This document shows, piece by piece, positions 53,453 to 62,224 of a DNA stretch of 64,000 bases (position 1 is the stretch's first letter; the number at the start of each line of letters is the position of its first letter). This DNA is from UBA7672 sp963784415 (GTDB lineage: Bacteria > Pseudomonadota > Alphaproteobacteria > Caulobacterales > Hyphomonadaceae), in assembly GCA_963784415.1 (NCBI GenBank), contig CAWARK010000011.1, positions 124,001 to 188,000 of the forward strand, read 5' to 3'. Position numbers and translations under genes: made by a program. The notes under the pieces are model-generated. The model was not told the DNA's origin. It made no database searches and saw only the letters and a program-made list of their open reading frames with translations.

Positions 53453-54425
53453 CGTCGGAAGACTCGTCCCGGCGCAGCTCCAGCGCACGCTCATAGACAT
53501 CGCGCCGCTTCATGCCGAAGCGCTCGGCAATCTCGGCGGCGATCTCCTTGACGTGGCGCTCCTCGCCGGCCGCCATGATCGCCGCATCCAGCGCATCCCC
53601 CTCCAGCGCTTCGACGCCCTCGCCCGGCCCGACCAGCACCACAATCTCACCGCGCGGCGGACCCGCCTCCGCATAATGCGCCGCCAGCTCCGCGAGCGTC
53701 CCGCGCCGCAACTCCTCGAACTTCTTCGTCAGCTCGCGCGCGACTACGGCCTCGCGTGCGCCTAAAGTTTCGGACATGTCGTTAAGGCTGGCGACGAGCC
53801 GCGAGGGGCCTTCGAAAAAGATCAGCGTGCCGGCGTTGGATTTCAGGTCGGTCAGGAACCGACGCCGCGCGGCAGATTTCGGTGGCGGGAAGCCGGCGAA
53901 GGTAAACCGGTCAGTCGGCAACCCCGAACTCGCCAGCCCCGCCAGCGGCGCGGAGGCCCCCGGAATGGCGATGACGTTGATCCCCATCTGTGCTGCTTCA
54001 CGCACGAACTTGAACCCCGGATCGGACACCAGGGGCGTGCCCGCATCCGAAACAAGCGCGATCCGCGCCCCGCCTTGCAGTTCTTTAAGGAGTCCTGGCC
54101 GCGCATGCGCGCCGTTATGGTCATGATATGGCCGCAGTCGCGCGGAAACTCCGAAGGCAGAAAGCAGCTTGCCGGCAACACGCGTATCCTCGGCGCAAAC
54201 GACGTCACATGACGCCAGAATGTCGAGGGCCCGCAGCGTGATGTCTCTCAGGTTGCCGATCGGAGTCGAAACAACGTAGAGCCCGGGCGCCAGGTCCGGA
54301 TCGATCCTGAACAGGCGGGACGGAGCAGCCGCTTCGCCTTGTCGGGAATCGTCGGCAGCACTAGAGTCCACGGTAGTGTGGGCCGGGTCTATCGCCGCAT
54401 CCTCAGGAGGGGTCGCGCATGTCAT
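53439..54425 (-). CDS. rsmI: 16S rRNA (cytidine-1402-2'-O)-methyltransferase
   Basis: A 328-aa RsmI, SAM-dependent, modifying C1402 in the decoding centre. Markers: GLYVVSTPIGNLRDITLRALDIL, CAEDTRVAGKLLSAFG, YHDHN, ALVSDAGTPLVSDPG, IPGASAPLAGLASSGLPTDRFTFAGFPP. ATG 54425 gives a long Ala/Asp-rich leader and overlaps the divergent gene start at 54419, so a GTG at 54371 may be the real start. Confidence 0.93.
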   Translation of the reverse strand: MTCATPPEDAAIDPAHTTVDSSAADDSRQGEAAAPSRLFRIDPDLAPGLYVVSTPIGNLRDITLRALDILASCDVVCAEDTRVAGKLLSAFGVSARLRPYHDHNGAHARPGLLKELQGGARIALVSDAGTPLVSDPGFKFVREAAQMGINVIAIPGASAPLAGLASSGLPTDRFTFAGFPPPKSAARRRFLTDLKSNAGTLIFFEGPSRLVASLNDMSETLGAREAVVARELTKKFEELRRGTLAELAAHYAEAGPPRGEIVVLVGPGEGVEALEGDALDAAIMAAGEERHVKEIAAEIAERFGMKRRDVYERALELRRDESSDDEEG

Positions 54426-55723
54426 CCAGTACTCGGGTCCGTTTGCTTGCGACGGCGTCCGCCGTGATGTTCGCCGCCCTCGGCGCCTGCACCAGCGGCC
54501 CGGTGAGGCCGACCACGCCGCTATCTAGCAACGACCTGCGTCCTGATCCAAGCCGTCCTGCCCGTCCGGGCGAGGTTATGGACAACCCCGCCCCCTCCGC
54601 CGCCCCCAACGAAACCTACGCCAGCCGCGGTTACACCCCCCGCCACCTCCCGGGCGTCCAGGCGCAGCAATTGCGCCGTCTTGCAGTGCTGCTGCCCTTC
54701 TCCTCGACCAACGCAGAAGTGAAAAAGCAGAGCGACGGCATCTACAACGCCATCCAGATGGCGCTATTTCAGGTTGGCGCGCCCGACATCGTGCTGATGC
54801 GCCGTGATGCGACCAGCTCAGATCCGGCCATCATCGCAGGCATCGCGCAGGACGCCATCCGCGATGGCGCCATCGCCGTGATCGGCCCGGTCTTCGCCCA
54901 GCAGGTCGCCCCCGTCTCTGCCAAGGCGTCGGAAGTCCACGCGCCCGTGTTTGCCTTCTCGACCGATATCTCGGCCATCGGCCAGGGCGCCTATCTCGTC
55001 TCGCTGACCCCGTACTCGGAGGTCGAGCGCATCGTCGACTGGGCGAGCAAGGATGGCGTCACGCGCTTTGCGATGCTCGGGCCGAACAACGCCAACAGTC
55101 GCACGATCGAAACCGCGCTGCGCCAGGCCGCCGCCGAGCGTGGCGCCACTGTCGTCGGCGTCGAATACTACCAGCAGGGCAATTCCTCGCCGCAGGCCGA
55201 AGCCCGCCGCATGGCGTCACTGGTCGAGGCCGAGAACCGCGCCAACCCGAACAAGGTCGCAGTCCTGATCCCGGAATCCGGCGTGCAGCTGCGCTCGGTC
55301 GGCGCGCTGCTTCGCGCCGTCGCCAACGTCACGCCCAAGCAGGTGCGCTTCCTCGGCACCGGCCAGTGGAATGACGCGGACGTGTGGCGCGAGCCCGGCC
55401 TCTACGGCGGCGCTTTCCCGGCGCCGGATGCCGCCGGCATCGCCGACTTCGAGAAGCGCTATCAGGCCATCTTCGGCGATGCTCCGCCCAAACTCGCGAG
55501 CTTCGGCTATGACGCCGGCGCCCTTGCCGCGACGCTGGCCGGCGCCAACCGCCTCGACGCCGCGATGGTGCAGCGCCAGCAAGGCTGGGGCGGCGTCAAT
55601 GGCCTGTTCCGCTTCCTGCCCGACGGCAGCGCCGAACGCGCCCTCTCCGTGATGCAGCTGCAGTCGCAGGGCGGCGTGAAGACGGTGTCGCCCGCGCTGC
55701 AGACGTTTGGCCCCGGCAGCTAA
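54419..55723 (+). CDS. LpoA-like penicillin-binding protein activator
   Basis: A 434-aa lipoprotein (lipobox LGAC). A Pro-rich linker precedes a periplasmic-binding-protein-like domain with LRRLAVLLPFSSTNAEVKKQSDGIYNAIQMALF, AVIGPVFAQQVAPVS and FGYDAGALAA, matching the LpoA C-terminal fold; the TPR-like N-terminus of E. coli LpoA is absent. In alphaproteobacteria this protein lies beside rsmI and yraN. It should stimulate a class A penicillin-binding protein (inference). ATG 54419 has AGGAGG 8 nt upstream, so its start is firm. Confidence 0.88.
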   Translation: MSSSTRVRLLATASAVMFAALGACTSGPVRPTTPLSSNDLRPDPSRPARPGEVMDNPAPSAAPNETYASRGYTPRHLPGVQAQQLRRLAVLLPFSSTNAEVKKQSDGIYNAIQMALFQVGAPDIVLMRRDATSSDPAIIAGIAQDAIRDGAIAVIGPVFAQQVAPVSAKASEVHAPVFAFSTDISAIGQGAYLVSLTPYSEVERIVDWASKDGVTRFAMLGPNNANSRTIETALRQAAAERGATVVGVEYYQQGNSSPQAEARRMASLVEAENRANPNKVAVLIPESGVQLRSVGALLRAVANVTPKQVRFLGTGQWNDADVWREPGLYGGAFPAPDAAGIADFEKRYQAIFGDAPPKLASFGYDAGALAATLAGANRLDAAMVQRQQGWGGVNGLFRFLPDGSAERALSVMQLQSQGGVKTVSPALQTFGPGS

Positions 55724-56868
55724 GGCGAAACCTCCGCCGCGATCCGGTCGGCCAGCAACCGCCCGCGTGCCGTAAGCGCAACGCGTTCGGCTGTCGCCGT
55801 CAGCAAGCCATCCGCCACAAGCTCCGCAACGCGCGCGTCGTTCAGCTGCAACCCAAGCTCGGTGATGTCGCGCTGCGCCAATCCCTCTACGACGCGCAGC
55901 CCCATCGCCACACGCTCCCGCGCGTGGGCCAGCGCATCGAGCTTGTCCGCCGACGCCCAGCCGAGCCCCTTCGCCTTCACCTGATGCAGATAGACGCCGG
56001 GATTGTCCGCCGCCTCGATCGCAAGCCGCTCGTCATCCACCGTCAGCCGTCCGTGCGCGCCCGGCCCTACAGCCACCCAATCGCCCGATGACCAGTAGAC
56101 CCGGTTGTGCACCGACTGATGCGCCCCGCCCCGCGCATGATTGGAAATCTCGTAGCCGTCATAACCGGCAGCCAAGGTCAGCTCCTGCGTGATCTCGTAG
56201 AGTTCGGCTGCAACCTCATCCTCCAGCGGCGCCCACTCCCTGCGCTGCACGGCAAAGGCAAACGCCGCGCCCGGCTCGATCGTCAGCTCGTAAAGCGAGA
56301 GATGATCCGCATCGAGCGCCACCGCGCGCGACAACTCCTCGCGCCATCCGACGAGCCCCTCGCCCGGCAGTGCATAGATCATGTCGATCGACACCGAGCG
56401 GAACTTGCCCCGCGCCTCATCCAGCGCCGCCAGCGCATCCGCAGCCGAATGCGTGCGGCCAAGAAATTTCAGGCGCGCATCATCCAGCGACTGCAGGCCC
56501 AGCGACAGCCGGTTGACCCCCGCCGCCGCAAAATCCGCAAACCGCGCCTTGTCGTCTGGGTTGGCTTCCAGCGTGATCTCGGCGCCAGGCTTCAGCCCCC
56601 ACAGCCTGTCGACTGCCTCGATCACGCCTGCGACCTGCGCGCCGGTCATCAGCGATGGCGTACCGCCGCCGAGGAAGATCGAGTCGACTTGTCGTTCGCC
56701 CGTCCGCGCGCGCCATCCGCGCAGGTCGGCAAGGATCGCCTGGAACAGCGGATCGGTGTCGCGCGCCTTGGCTGCGTAGACGTTGAAATCACAATACGGG
56801 CAGATCCGCGCGCAATACGGCCAGTGCATGTAGACGCCGAAGCCGCGCGCTGGATTGAAGTCCATCAT
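55720..56868 (-). CDS. hemW: radical SAM heme chaperone HemW
   Basis: A 382-aa HemW. The cluster motif is CARICPYCDFN (CxxxCxxC), followed by FLGGGTPSLM, EITLEANPDD and GVNRLSLGLQSLDD. The C-terminal HemW domain has the HNRVYW and GPGAHGRL segments. It binds heme and may transfer it to respiratory enzymes; coproporphyrinogen oxidation is not expected of this subgroup. Stops of this gene and the LpoA-like gene overlap by four bases. Confidence 0.95.
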   Translation of the reverse strand: MMDFNPARGFGVYMHWPYCARICPYCDFNVYAAKARDTDPLFQAILADLRGWRARTGERQVDSIFLGGGTPSLMTGAQVAGVIEAVDRLWGLKPGAEITLEANPDDKARFADFAAAGVNRLSLGLQSLDDARLKFLGRTHSAADALAALDEARGKFRSVSIDMIYALPGEGLVGWREELSRAVALDADHLSLYELTIEPGAAFAFAVQRREWAPLEDEVAAELYEITQELTLAAGYDGYEISNHARGGAHQSVHNRVYWSSGDWVAVGPGAHGRLTVDDERLAIEAADNPGVYLHQVKAKGLGWASADKLDALAHARERVAMGLRVVEGLAQRDITELGLQLNDARVAELVADGLLTATAERVALTARGRLLADRIAAEVSP

Positions 56869-56916
56869 CGCAAGACGCGTGGCGCAAAACCGGCGCGCCA
56901 GTCAAGTTTAGAGACC

Positions 56917-58467
56917 TCAAGTTTTGGCTTGCGGGTTTTGCGGCAGGGTGAAGACGATCCGCGCCCCGCCCCGGAATGTCGTATCAATCCTGATCTCGCC
57001 GCCATGGCTCTGGACGATGTTGCGGCAAGTTCCGAGTCCGATTCCCGCACCGTCGCCGGCCGTATTGATGCCGCGCGCAAGGGGATTGAAGGCGACCGGC
57101 GCGAAGTCCGGGTCGAAACCAATACCATTGTCCTCCACCGAGATGCGCCAGAATCCTTCGACGCTTTCGGCATTGATCTTGATTTCGAGCGGGCGATCGC
57201 GGCGGCGGCTCTTCAACGCGTTCGCCACCAGATTCTGGAACACCGAGGTCAGCAGGGTCGAATCGCAATTCAACCGGGCCTCCGAGAGAACCCGCACGCT
57301 TCCCGCAGCCGCGTCCAGATCGGAGGCAAGCTGCGCGATCGCCGCCTGAACCAGTTCGCTCAGCGAATGCTCGCCCAGCGTGATGCGCGTATAGGCCGAA
57401 CGTGAATAGTCCAGCATGCCATCGATGATCTTCGGCAGCTCAAGCGCGCTTTCCCGGATGGACCGCGCAGCCTTGCGGGCCGCATCCACATCACCCCGTG
57501 TCAGCGCCTCGTCCAGCAGTTCGCCATAGAGCATCACATGGCGCGCAGGCGCGCGGAGATCGTGCGCCGCGGACGACGCATACTGCTCAAGCGTTTCGTT
57601 GGCGCGGGCAAGGCGCGCGGCTTGCGCATTGGCTTCCTTCTGCCAGTCCTCGATCAGCCGCGACAGCCACCAGATCAGCCCCGCCGACAGCGCCACCGCC
57701 ACGGTCGCGGTGATCGCGAACAGCACCTCTTCAGTCCAGCCAAAGGCAAGCGACAGCTGAAGTCCGACAACGGCCGCGCCAACAGGAAGCAGCAGCACGA
57801 AGGGTAGAGCCCGACGCAGCAGGCGGCCACGCAGACTGGTCTGTAACGCGGCGGCGCCGAACCCCAGTCTGGGATGCATCAGGATGCACACGCCCATGAA
57901 CCAGACAATGAGGATGGCTGTGTGGATGCCCATCGAGCTGAGCAGGCTGCCCTCCTGCAGCGGCGCTCCCCAGAACACCAGCAAGGTGAAGATCCGAAAG
58001 AGTGCGGGCGTCACAGCGATCAGGGCCAGCATCCCGGCGAGCAGCCTGAGGCGCGGCGCTAGGTTGATCAGGAGGATCGCGAAGGCGCCGAAAATGACCG
58101 AGAGCAACGTGCCCTGGATCGGCGCGAGCACCGATTCGCCATTCTCTTCGCGGCCCCAGTTGTTGATGACTGCTTCCAGAATCCAGACGATCGTGCCTGC
58201 CGCAATGAGCGACGACATTACCTGTGCTGCGCGGCCCGGCCGCAATGACAGCAGGAAGCTGATCGACAGAAGCATGAACGTCGCAGCGGTTCGCGGACGC
58301 ATTGCCGGGAAACCAGGGATGAATACCTGCAGCGCCTCTACATTGAAGCCGTAGCCGATCAGCAGGACGATTGCGGCGACGGTGCCAACGGCAGCGGCAT
58401 GAATCTCCAGCGCCGAAAAATAGCGACGGTGAGGTACACGCAGATATGTTTCGGCCGACCGCAGCAT
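56917..58467 (-). CDS. membrane sensor histidine kinase
   Basis: A 516-aa kinase. Seven or eight membrane helices make up about residues 20-270 (ALEIHAAAVGTVAAIVLLIGYG, AATFMLLSISFLLSLRPG, LLSVIFGAFAILLINLAPRL and others). The core has H-box SSAAHDLRAPARHVMLYGELL and HATPase elements NLVANALK, DNGIGFDP, GAGIGLGTCRNIV. ATG 58467 is the start; the open frame to 58653 overlaps the upstream regulator and is rejected. It lies 32 bp after the single-domain response regulator, so they form an operon and likely partners. Ligand unknown. Confidence 0.88.
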   Translation of the reverse strand: MLRSAETYLRVPHRRYFSALEIHAAAVGTVAAIVLLIGYGFNVEALQVFIPGFPAMRPRTAATFMLLSISFLLSLRPGRAAQVMSSLIAAGTIVWILEAVINNWGREENGESVLAPIQGTLLSVIFGAFAILLINLAPRLRLLAGMLALIAVTPALFRIFTLLVFWGAPLQEGSLLSSMGIHTAILIVWFMGVCILMHPRLGFGAAALQTSLRGRLLRRALPFVLLLPVGAAVVGLQLSLAFGWTEEVLFAITATVAVALSAGLIWWLSRLIEDWQKEANAQAARLARANETLEQYASSAAHDLRAPARHVMLYGELLDEALTRGDVDAARKAARSIRESALELPKIIDGMLDYSRSAYTRITLGEHSLSELVQAAIAQLASDLDAAAGSVRVLSEARLNCDSTLLTSVFQNLVANALKSRRRDRPLEIKINAESVEGFWRISVEDNGIGFDPDFAPVAFNPLARGINTAGDGAGIGLGTCRNIVQSHGGEIRIDTTFRGGARIVFTLPQNPQAKT

Positions 58468-58499
58468 TGATTGCCCTGATCCTGCTTTTGCGAAGACGC

Positions 58500-58898
58500 C
58501 TAGTGCTTCGGCAGTTCGCCGCGGCGCCAGTACTCTAAAACTGCACCCGCCATCGCGCGGTAATCCTCCAGCGTGGTCGGCTTCTCGAGATAGCCGTTGC
58601 ACCCGTTGGCGTAGGCGCGATCGACATCCTTCTGCAGCGCTGAGCCCGAGCACATGACAACCGGAACGGGATTGCCCTCTCCCCGCAGGAGCGACAACAC
58701 CGTGAAGCCGTCGATATCGGGCATCTTCACATCAAGCATGATCAGGTCGGGCTTCTCCGCCCGGATTCGCTCAAGGACGTTCGTCGGCTTGATTTCGCTC
58801 GCGACGGACACGCCCCCCTGCGCTGCAAAGGCGAGGGTCATGAATTCGAGACAACGTGGATTATCGTCGACGATAAGGACGTTCGCGAGTTTCGCCAT
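58500..58898 (-). CDS. CheY-like single-domain response regulator
   Basis: A 132-aa receiver with NVLIVDDNPRCLEF, phospho-acceptor Asp in IMLDVKMPDIDG, switch Ser in VVMCSGSAL and Lys in YLEKPTTL. No output domain. It is followed by the membrane kinase in the same direction, so it is probably phosphorylated by it. Confidence 0.92.
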   Translation of the reverse strand: MAKLANVLIVDDNPRCLEFMTLAFAAQGGVSVASEIKPTNVLERIRAEKPDLIMLDVKMPDIDGFTVLSLLRGEGNPVPVVMCSGSALQKDVDRAYANGCNGYLEKPTTLEDYRAMAGAVLEYWRRGELPKH

Positions 58899-58982
58899 TT
58901 GCCTCCCCGGAGCTGTGAGTTGACCCTAACGCTGGTAGCATAGGTGTGCACCCTATTCGTTCGAGATAAATTACATTTGGAG

Positions 58983-59603
58983 TTACCCAGCCAGGAATTG
59001 CCGGAGTTTTGCGAATGCTACCGCACGGTGACTCATCGCGTGCTTCTTCGCAGGGTCCATTTCCCCGAAGGTTTCGGTCTCACCCTCCGGCACGAATATC
59101 GGGTCATAACCGAAGCCAAGCTCACCGCGCGGCGGGAACACGAGTTGCCCGCGAATGACGCCCTCGAAGCTTTCGACGTGCCCGTCGGGCCAGGCCAGCG
59201 ACAGGACACAGATGAAGCTCGCCCGCCTGTCGACTTCGCCATCTTCCGTTGTCTCGAACGTCAGCCCGTCCTCGACCTTCTGCATGGCCGCCCGGAAATC
59301 CTTCTCGGGACCCGCCCAGCGCGCCGAATAAATCCCCGGCGCCCCCGACAGCCCGTCACACGCCAGCCCGGAATCGTCCGCCAAAGCTGGCTCGCCGGAT
59401 GCCTTTGCCGCCGCCAGTGCTTTCAGCTCGGCATTGCCCTGGAATGTGTCCGCGGTTTCCTCGGGCTCAGGCAGGCCCAGCTCGCCGGCTGAAACAGCGG
59501 AAAAGCCGATATCCGCCAGCAGATCCGTCAGTTCCCGCACTTTCCCAGCATTGTGCGTGGCCGCGATCAGCCTGCCGGGAGCGGGTTTTCTGGGGGTTGT
59601 CAT
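58983..59603 (-). CDS. rdgB: non-canonical purine NTP pyrophosphatase (RdgB/HAM1)
   Basis: A 206-aa RdgB that hydrolyses dITP/XTP to monophosphates and keeps them out of DNA. The substrate motif is AATHNAGKVRELTDLL; catalytic and metal residues lie in ADDSGLACDGLSGAPGIYSARWAG and in GELGFGYDPIFVPEG with TFGEMDPAKKHAMSHRAVA. ATG 59603 is the family start; an open frame to 59894 is antisense to the next gene. Confidence 0.96.
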   Translation of the reverse strand: MTTPRKPAPGRLIAATHNAGKVRELTDLLADIGFSAVSAGELGLPEPEETADTFQGNAELKALAAAKASGEPALADDSGLACDGLSGAPGIYSARWAGPEKDFRAAMQKVEDGLTFETTEDGEVDRRASFICVLSLAWPDGHVESFEGVIRGQLVFPPRGELGFGYDPIFVPEGETETFGEMDPAKKHAMSHRAVAFAKLRQFLAG

Positions 59604-59685
59604 GTGCAGGTGCGTCCTTTCGTCGGGTACTCTGCCAAAAGGGTGGACTGGCATATTGTTTTTCGATATGGTCCGAATCCATCCC

Positions 59686-59707
59686 GCCAGACAAGCTAGT
59701 GTCTGGC
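59686..59707 (+). promoter_or_regulatory. inverted repeat upstream of the DUF2975 gene (candidate operator)
   Basis: GCCAGACA and TGTCTGGC form a perfect 8-bp inverted repeat around AGCTAG, 32 bp upstream of the DUF2975 start. A third half-site, GTCTGGC, follows at about 59717. A likely site for the HTH regulator encoded downstream (inference). Confidence 0.5.
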
Positions 59708-59739
59708 AAGCTGTTGGTCTGGCTAGAGTCGGCCGGATA

Positions 59740-60330
59740 ATGGAACGCGATCGTCGCGGCACGGGTCTGATCGGAGCCCAGTTTCTTATGCTTATGCGCG
59801 CGACCGGTCGCGGGTCGATCTCGTCATGGTTGAAAGTGGTCGTGGACGTCGTGTGGGTCGTGGCGTGCGCCGCGCTCGGCTTCGTCTGGATCATCGCGGC
59901 ATTCGCGATCTATTCGCTGATCACCGGCAATCAGACCTTCCTGAATTTCAAGGACTACCAGCTGTCCACGGGCCGCGCGCTGACGATCTGGATCGCCGCC
60001 GGCTCGATCGTGTCGATCAGCATCATGATCGTCTGCGCCTATTTGCGTGGCGTCTTCGAGACGCTGGTGGCGCGCGATCCCTTCGTGCCCGAGAACGCCA
60101 AGCGGCTCGCCGCCATCGGCATCGTGCTTGCCGTCATGGAGGCGCTCCGCATGTTCCTCGGCATGATCGTCAACCTCGCCTACGGCGTGTTTTCCAGCAG
60201 TGGCGAACCCATTCCATGGTTTCCGACGTTCAACTGGCCAGTCTGGATCGCCGTTATCACCCTTCTCATCCTCGCTCAGGTATTCCGCGAAGGGGCAGCG
60301 ATGCGTGAGGAACAGAAGATGACGATCTGA
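59740..60330 (+). CDS. DUF2975 membrane protein
   Basis: A 196-aa protein with four predicted helices (about 30-55, 85-105, 125-150, 165-185) and short loops, matching DUF2975 membrane proteins that lie beside a small HTH regulator. The pattern RGVFETLVARDPFVPENAKRLAAIG is typical. ATG 59740 is chosen; MLMRATG downstream is an alternative start. It is divergent from rdgB (about 136 bp), with the inverted repeat at 59686 between. Confidence 0.75.
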   Translation: MERDRRGTGLIGAQFLMLMRATGRGSISSWLKVVVDVVWVVACAALGFVWIIAAFAIYSLITGNQTFLNFKDYQLSTGRALTIWIAAGSIVSISIMIVCAYLRGVFETLVARDPFVPENAKRLAAIGIVLAVMEALRMFLGMIVNLAYGVFSSSGEPIPWFPTFNWPVWIAVITLLILAQVFREGAAMREEQKMTI

Positions 60331-60355
60331 ACCCTACGCCTCTGGCGTTGGTTCA
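60328..60355 (+). repeat. hairpin at the DUF2975 stop codon
   Basis: TGAACC (60328-60333) pairs with GGTTCA (60350-60355), and inside it ACGCC pairs with GGCGT around a TCT loop. It starts on the stop codon and could modulate readthrough of transcription into the HTH gene. No T-run follows. Confidence 0.5.
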
Positions 60356-60432
60356 GTGATTGCATGGGCCCCATGAATTCAGGGGCGAGACTTGGTTAAG
60401 GCGTACGCGGCCATAATAGCGTGAACGAAGCG

Positions 60433-60451
60433 CCGGCGGATGGTCCGCCGG
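60433..60451 (+). repeat. 8-bp hairpin upstream of the HTH gene
   Basis: CCGGCGGA and TCCGCCGG pair perfectly around a TGG loop, 28 bp before the HTH start codon. Probably a stable leader structure. Confidence 0.5.
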
Positions 60452-60478
60452 ACGATAGACTGGATGGCACAATCGCCG

Positions 60479-60736
60479 ATGGCGATCCGCGTCACTCTCG
60501 ACAGGGTCCTGCTGGACCGACGCATGTCGCTCACCGAGTTGGGCGATCGCGTCGGAATCACGCTTGCGAACCTGTCGATCCTCAAGACCGGCAAGGCCAA
60601 GGCGATCCGCTTCTCCACCCTCGAAGCGCTCTGCCGCGAACTCGACTGCCAGCCCGGCGACATCCTCGTCTGGGATGCAGACGCAGTTGCCGACGCTGAC
60701 GACGAAGACGGCAATCAGGCCGTCGCGGCCGAGTAG
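60479..60736 (+). CDS. small HTH (Cro/C1-type) transcriptional regulator
   Basis: An 85-aa regulator. The HTH (about 14-40) runs MSLTELGDRVGITLANLSILKTGKAKAIRFSTLEALCRELDCQPGDIL, which is the YozG-like small regulator pattern that accompanies DUF2975 proteins. ATG 60479 gives the family start; ATG 60440 would begin inside the hairpin region. An acidic tail ends the protein. It is 148 bp after the DUF2975 gene, in the same direction. Confidence 0.88.
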   Translation: MAIRVTLDRVLLDRRMSLTELGDRVGITLANLSILKTGKAKAIRFSTLEALCRELDCQPGDILVWDADAVADADDEDGNQAVAAE

Positions 60737-60849
60737 CGATAGCGGAATAGTTGCGTACCTGCCCCGCGCGGAAGCCTTGACGGATGACCCCGGCGTCTTG
60801 ATCTCCTAGGATAGTCTGATCACGAGCTTCCGAGCCCGGGGACACATAA

Positions 60850-62029
60850 ATGACCGGCACAATGACCGGCGAATATACCCAGCTCCTGCTGGGGCTTTGT
60901 GCTGGCGCACTTCTCGCCATGGCGGCAGCCATGCTGCGCAGCCCGCGCTTCTCCGCGCGCTGGACAGGCTTCCTGTTCTTCTTCACCTCCGCCTTCTTCG
61001 CCGCCAAGCTCTGGGCCGATGCGGCGGGCGCCTTCCCGTTCGAGGTGCGCTGCGTCGTCAACGTCATCGCGATGTCGTCGGTCGGCTGGTTCTTCCTGAT
61101 GGTGCGGGCGCTGTTCGCGGACTGCGACGACTTCCAGCCCGATCGATTTTGCCGCTCCGGCCGCGCTGACGCTGGTCGGCATCCTCCACCAGTTCCCGGT
61201 GCACGATTTCCATTACGTGCTCTGGGTCGTCGGATCCGGGCTGCAGGTCGGTCTCGCCCTCGCCGCGCTGATTATCGTCGTGCGTAGCTGGAAGGGCGAC
61301 CTCGTCGAGTCGCGCCGCCGCCTGCGCGGACCCTTCATGGTCTCGGTCTCGCTCTACATCCTCTCGCTCAACGGTTTCGACCTCTGGGGCCTGATCGGCG
61401 AGGTCCCCGCCTGGTATCCGATGTTCAACGCCGCGCTTCTGGCCGGCATCGTGCTCGGCGGCGCCTTCACCTTCCTCGATCCGCGTAGCGAAATGTTCGG
61501 CGCCCAGCTGGCCATCCCATCGCCTCGACCGCATGAATCGGCTGCACAGCGTACGTTGCAACCTGCGGTTCAACTGAATGGTCACGCGCCCGCCGCCGGT
61601 CTTGCCAGCGGCGATGGCGCCAGCAACGGCAGCGCCGCCGCCGCAATCGACCGTGCGGCCAAGGTCGATCTCGATTGTCTCGAAAACCTGATGGCGCGCG
61701 ACTGCGTCTGGAAAGAGGAAGGCCTCACCATCGCCAGCCTTGCCCTCCGCGCCCGCATTCCAGAGACGCAACTGCGCCGGCTGATCAATGACTGCCTCGG
61801 CTATCGCAACTTTCCGGCCTACGTGAACGCCCATCGAATCGCCGCCGCCAAGTCGCGCCTCGCAGACCCGGTCGAAGCGCGCATTTCCATCTCCACCATC
61901 GCCTACGATATCGGCTTTGCCTCGCTCGGACCTTTCAACCGCGCTTTCAAGGAAGAGGCTGGCGTCTCGCCTTCGGAATGGCGCCGCAAGGCGCTCGAAA
62001 TCCCCTCGCCGATTCCTGAGCCAGCCTGA
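60850..62029 (+). pseudogene. AraC family regulator with membrane N-terminus, frameshifted
   Basis: Reads as one protein of about 392 aa when one C is dropped from the CCC at 61138-61140, restoring DDFQPIDFAAPAALTLVGILHQFP. The N-terminal half has 6-7 membrane helices (LLLGLCAGALLAMAAAML, MSSVGWFFLMVRAL, LSLNGFDLWGLIGE and others). The C-terminal AraC domain runs GYRNFPAYVNAHRIAAAKSRLADP ... ISISTIAYDIGFASLGPFNRAFKEEAGVSPSEWRR. Such membrane-AraC regulators sense the cell surface. It lies upstream of the UrcA gene, which may be its target. Confidence 0.85.
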
Positions 62030-62111
62030 TCGATTTGTTAAATCGGCTGGAAATACAGGGCCCGGATGCGCCGGTAAGACCGCGACACTCTGACAAGCCC
62101 TCACGGCTCTC

Positions 62112-62166
62112 CGTTTCCCGAAAAGGCTTATCGATTTCTTCCAAGGCGCGTCGTTTCCCGGAAACG
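62112..62166 (+). promoter_or_regulatory. repeated CGTTTCCCG sites upstream of the UrcA gene
   Basis: CGTTTCCCG occurs at 62112-62120 and 62152-62160, 40 bp apart. The second copy is part of a perfect palindrome CGTTTCC-C-GGAAACG (62152-62166). Lying between the AraC and UrcA genes, it is a candidate regulator site. Confidence 0.45.
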
Positions 62167-62224
62167 GCGAGCAGGCACATGCCGCCCACCCCATTGTTGG
62201 TTCATCCATAGAAGGAGAAACCAC

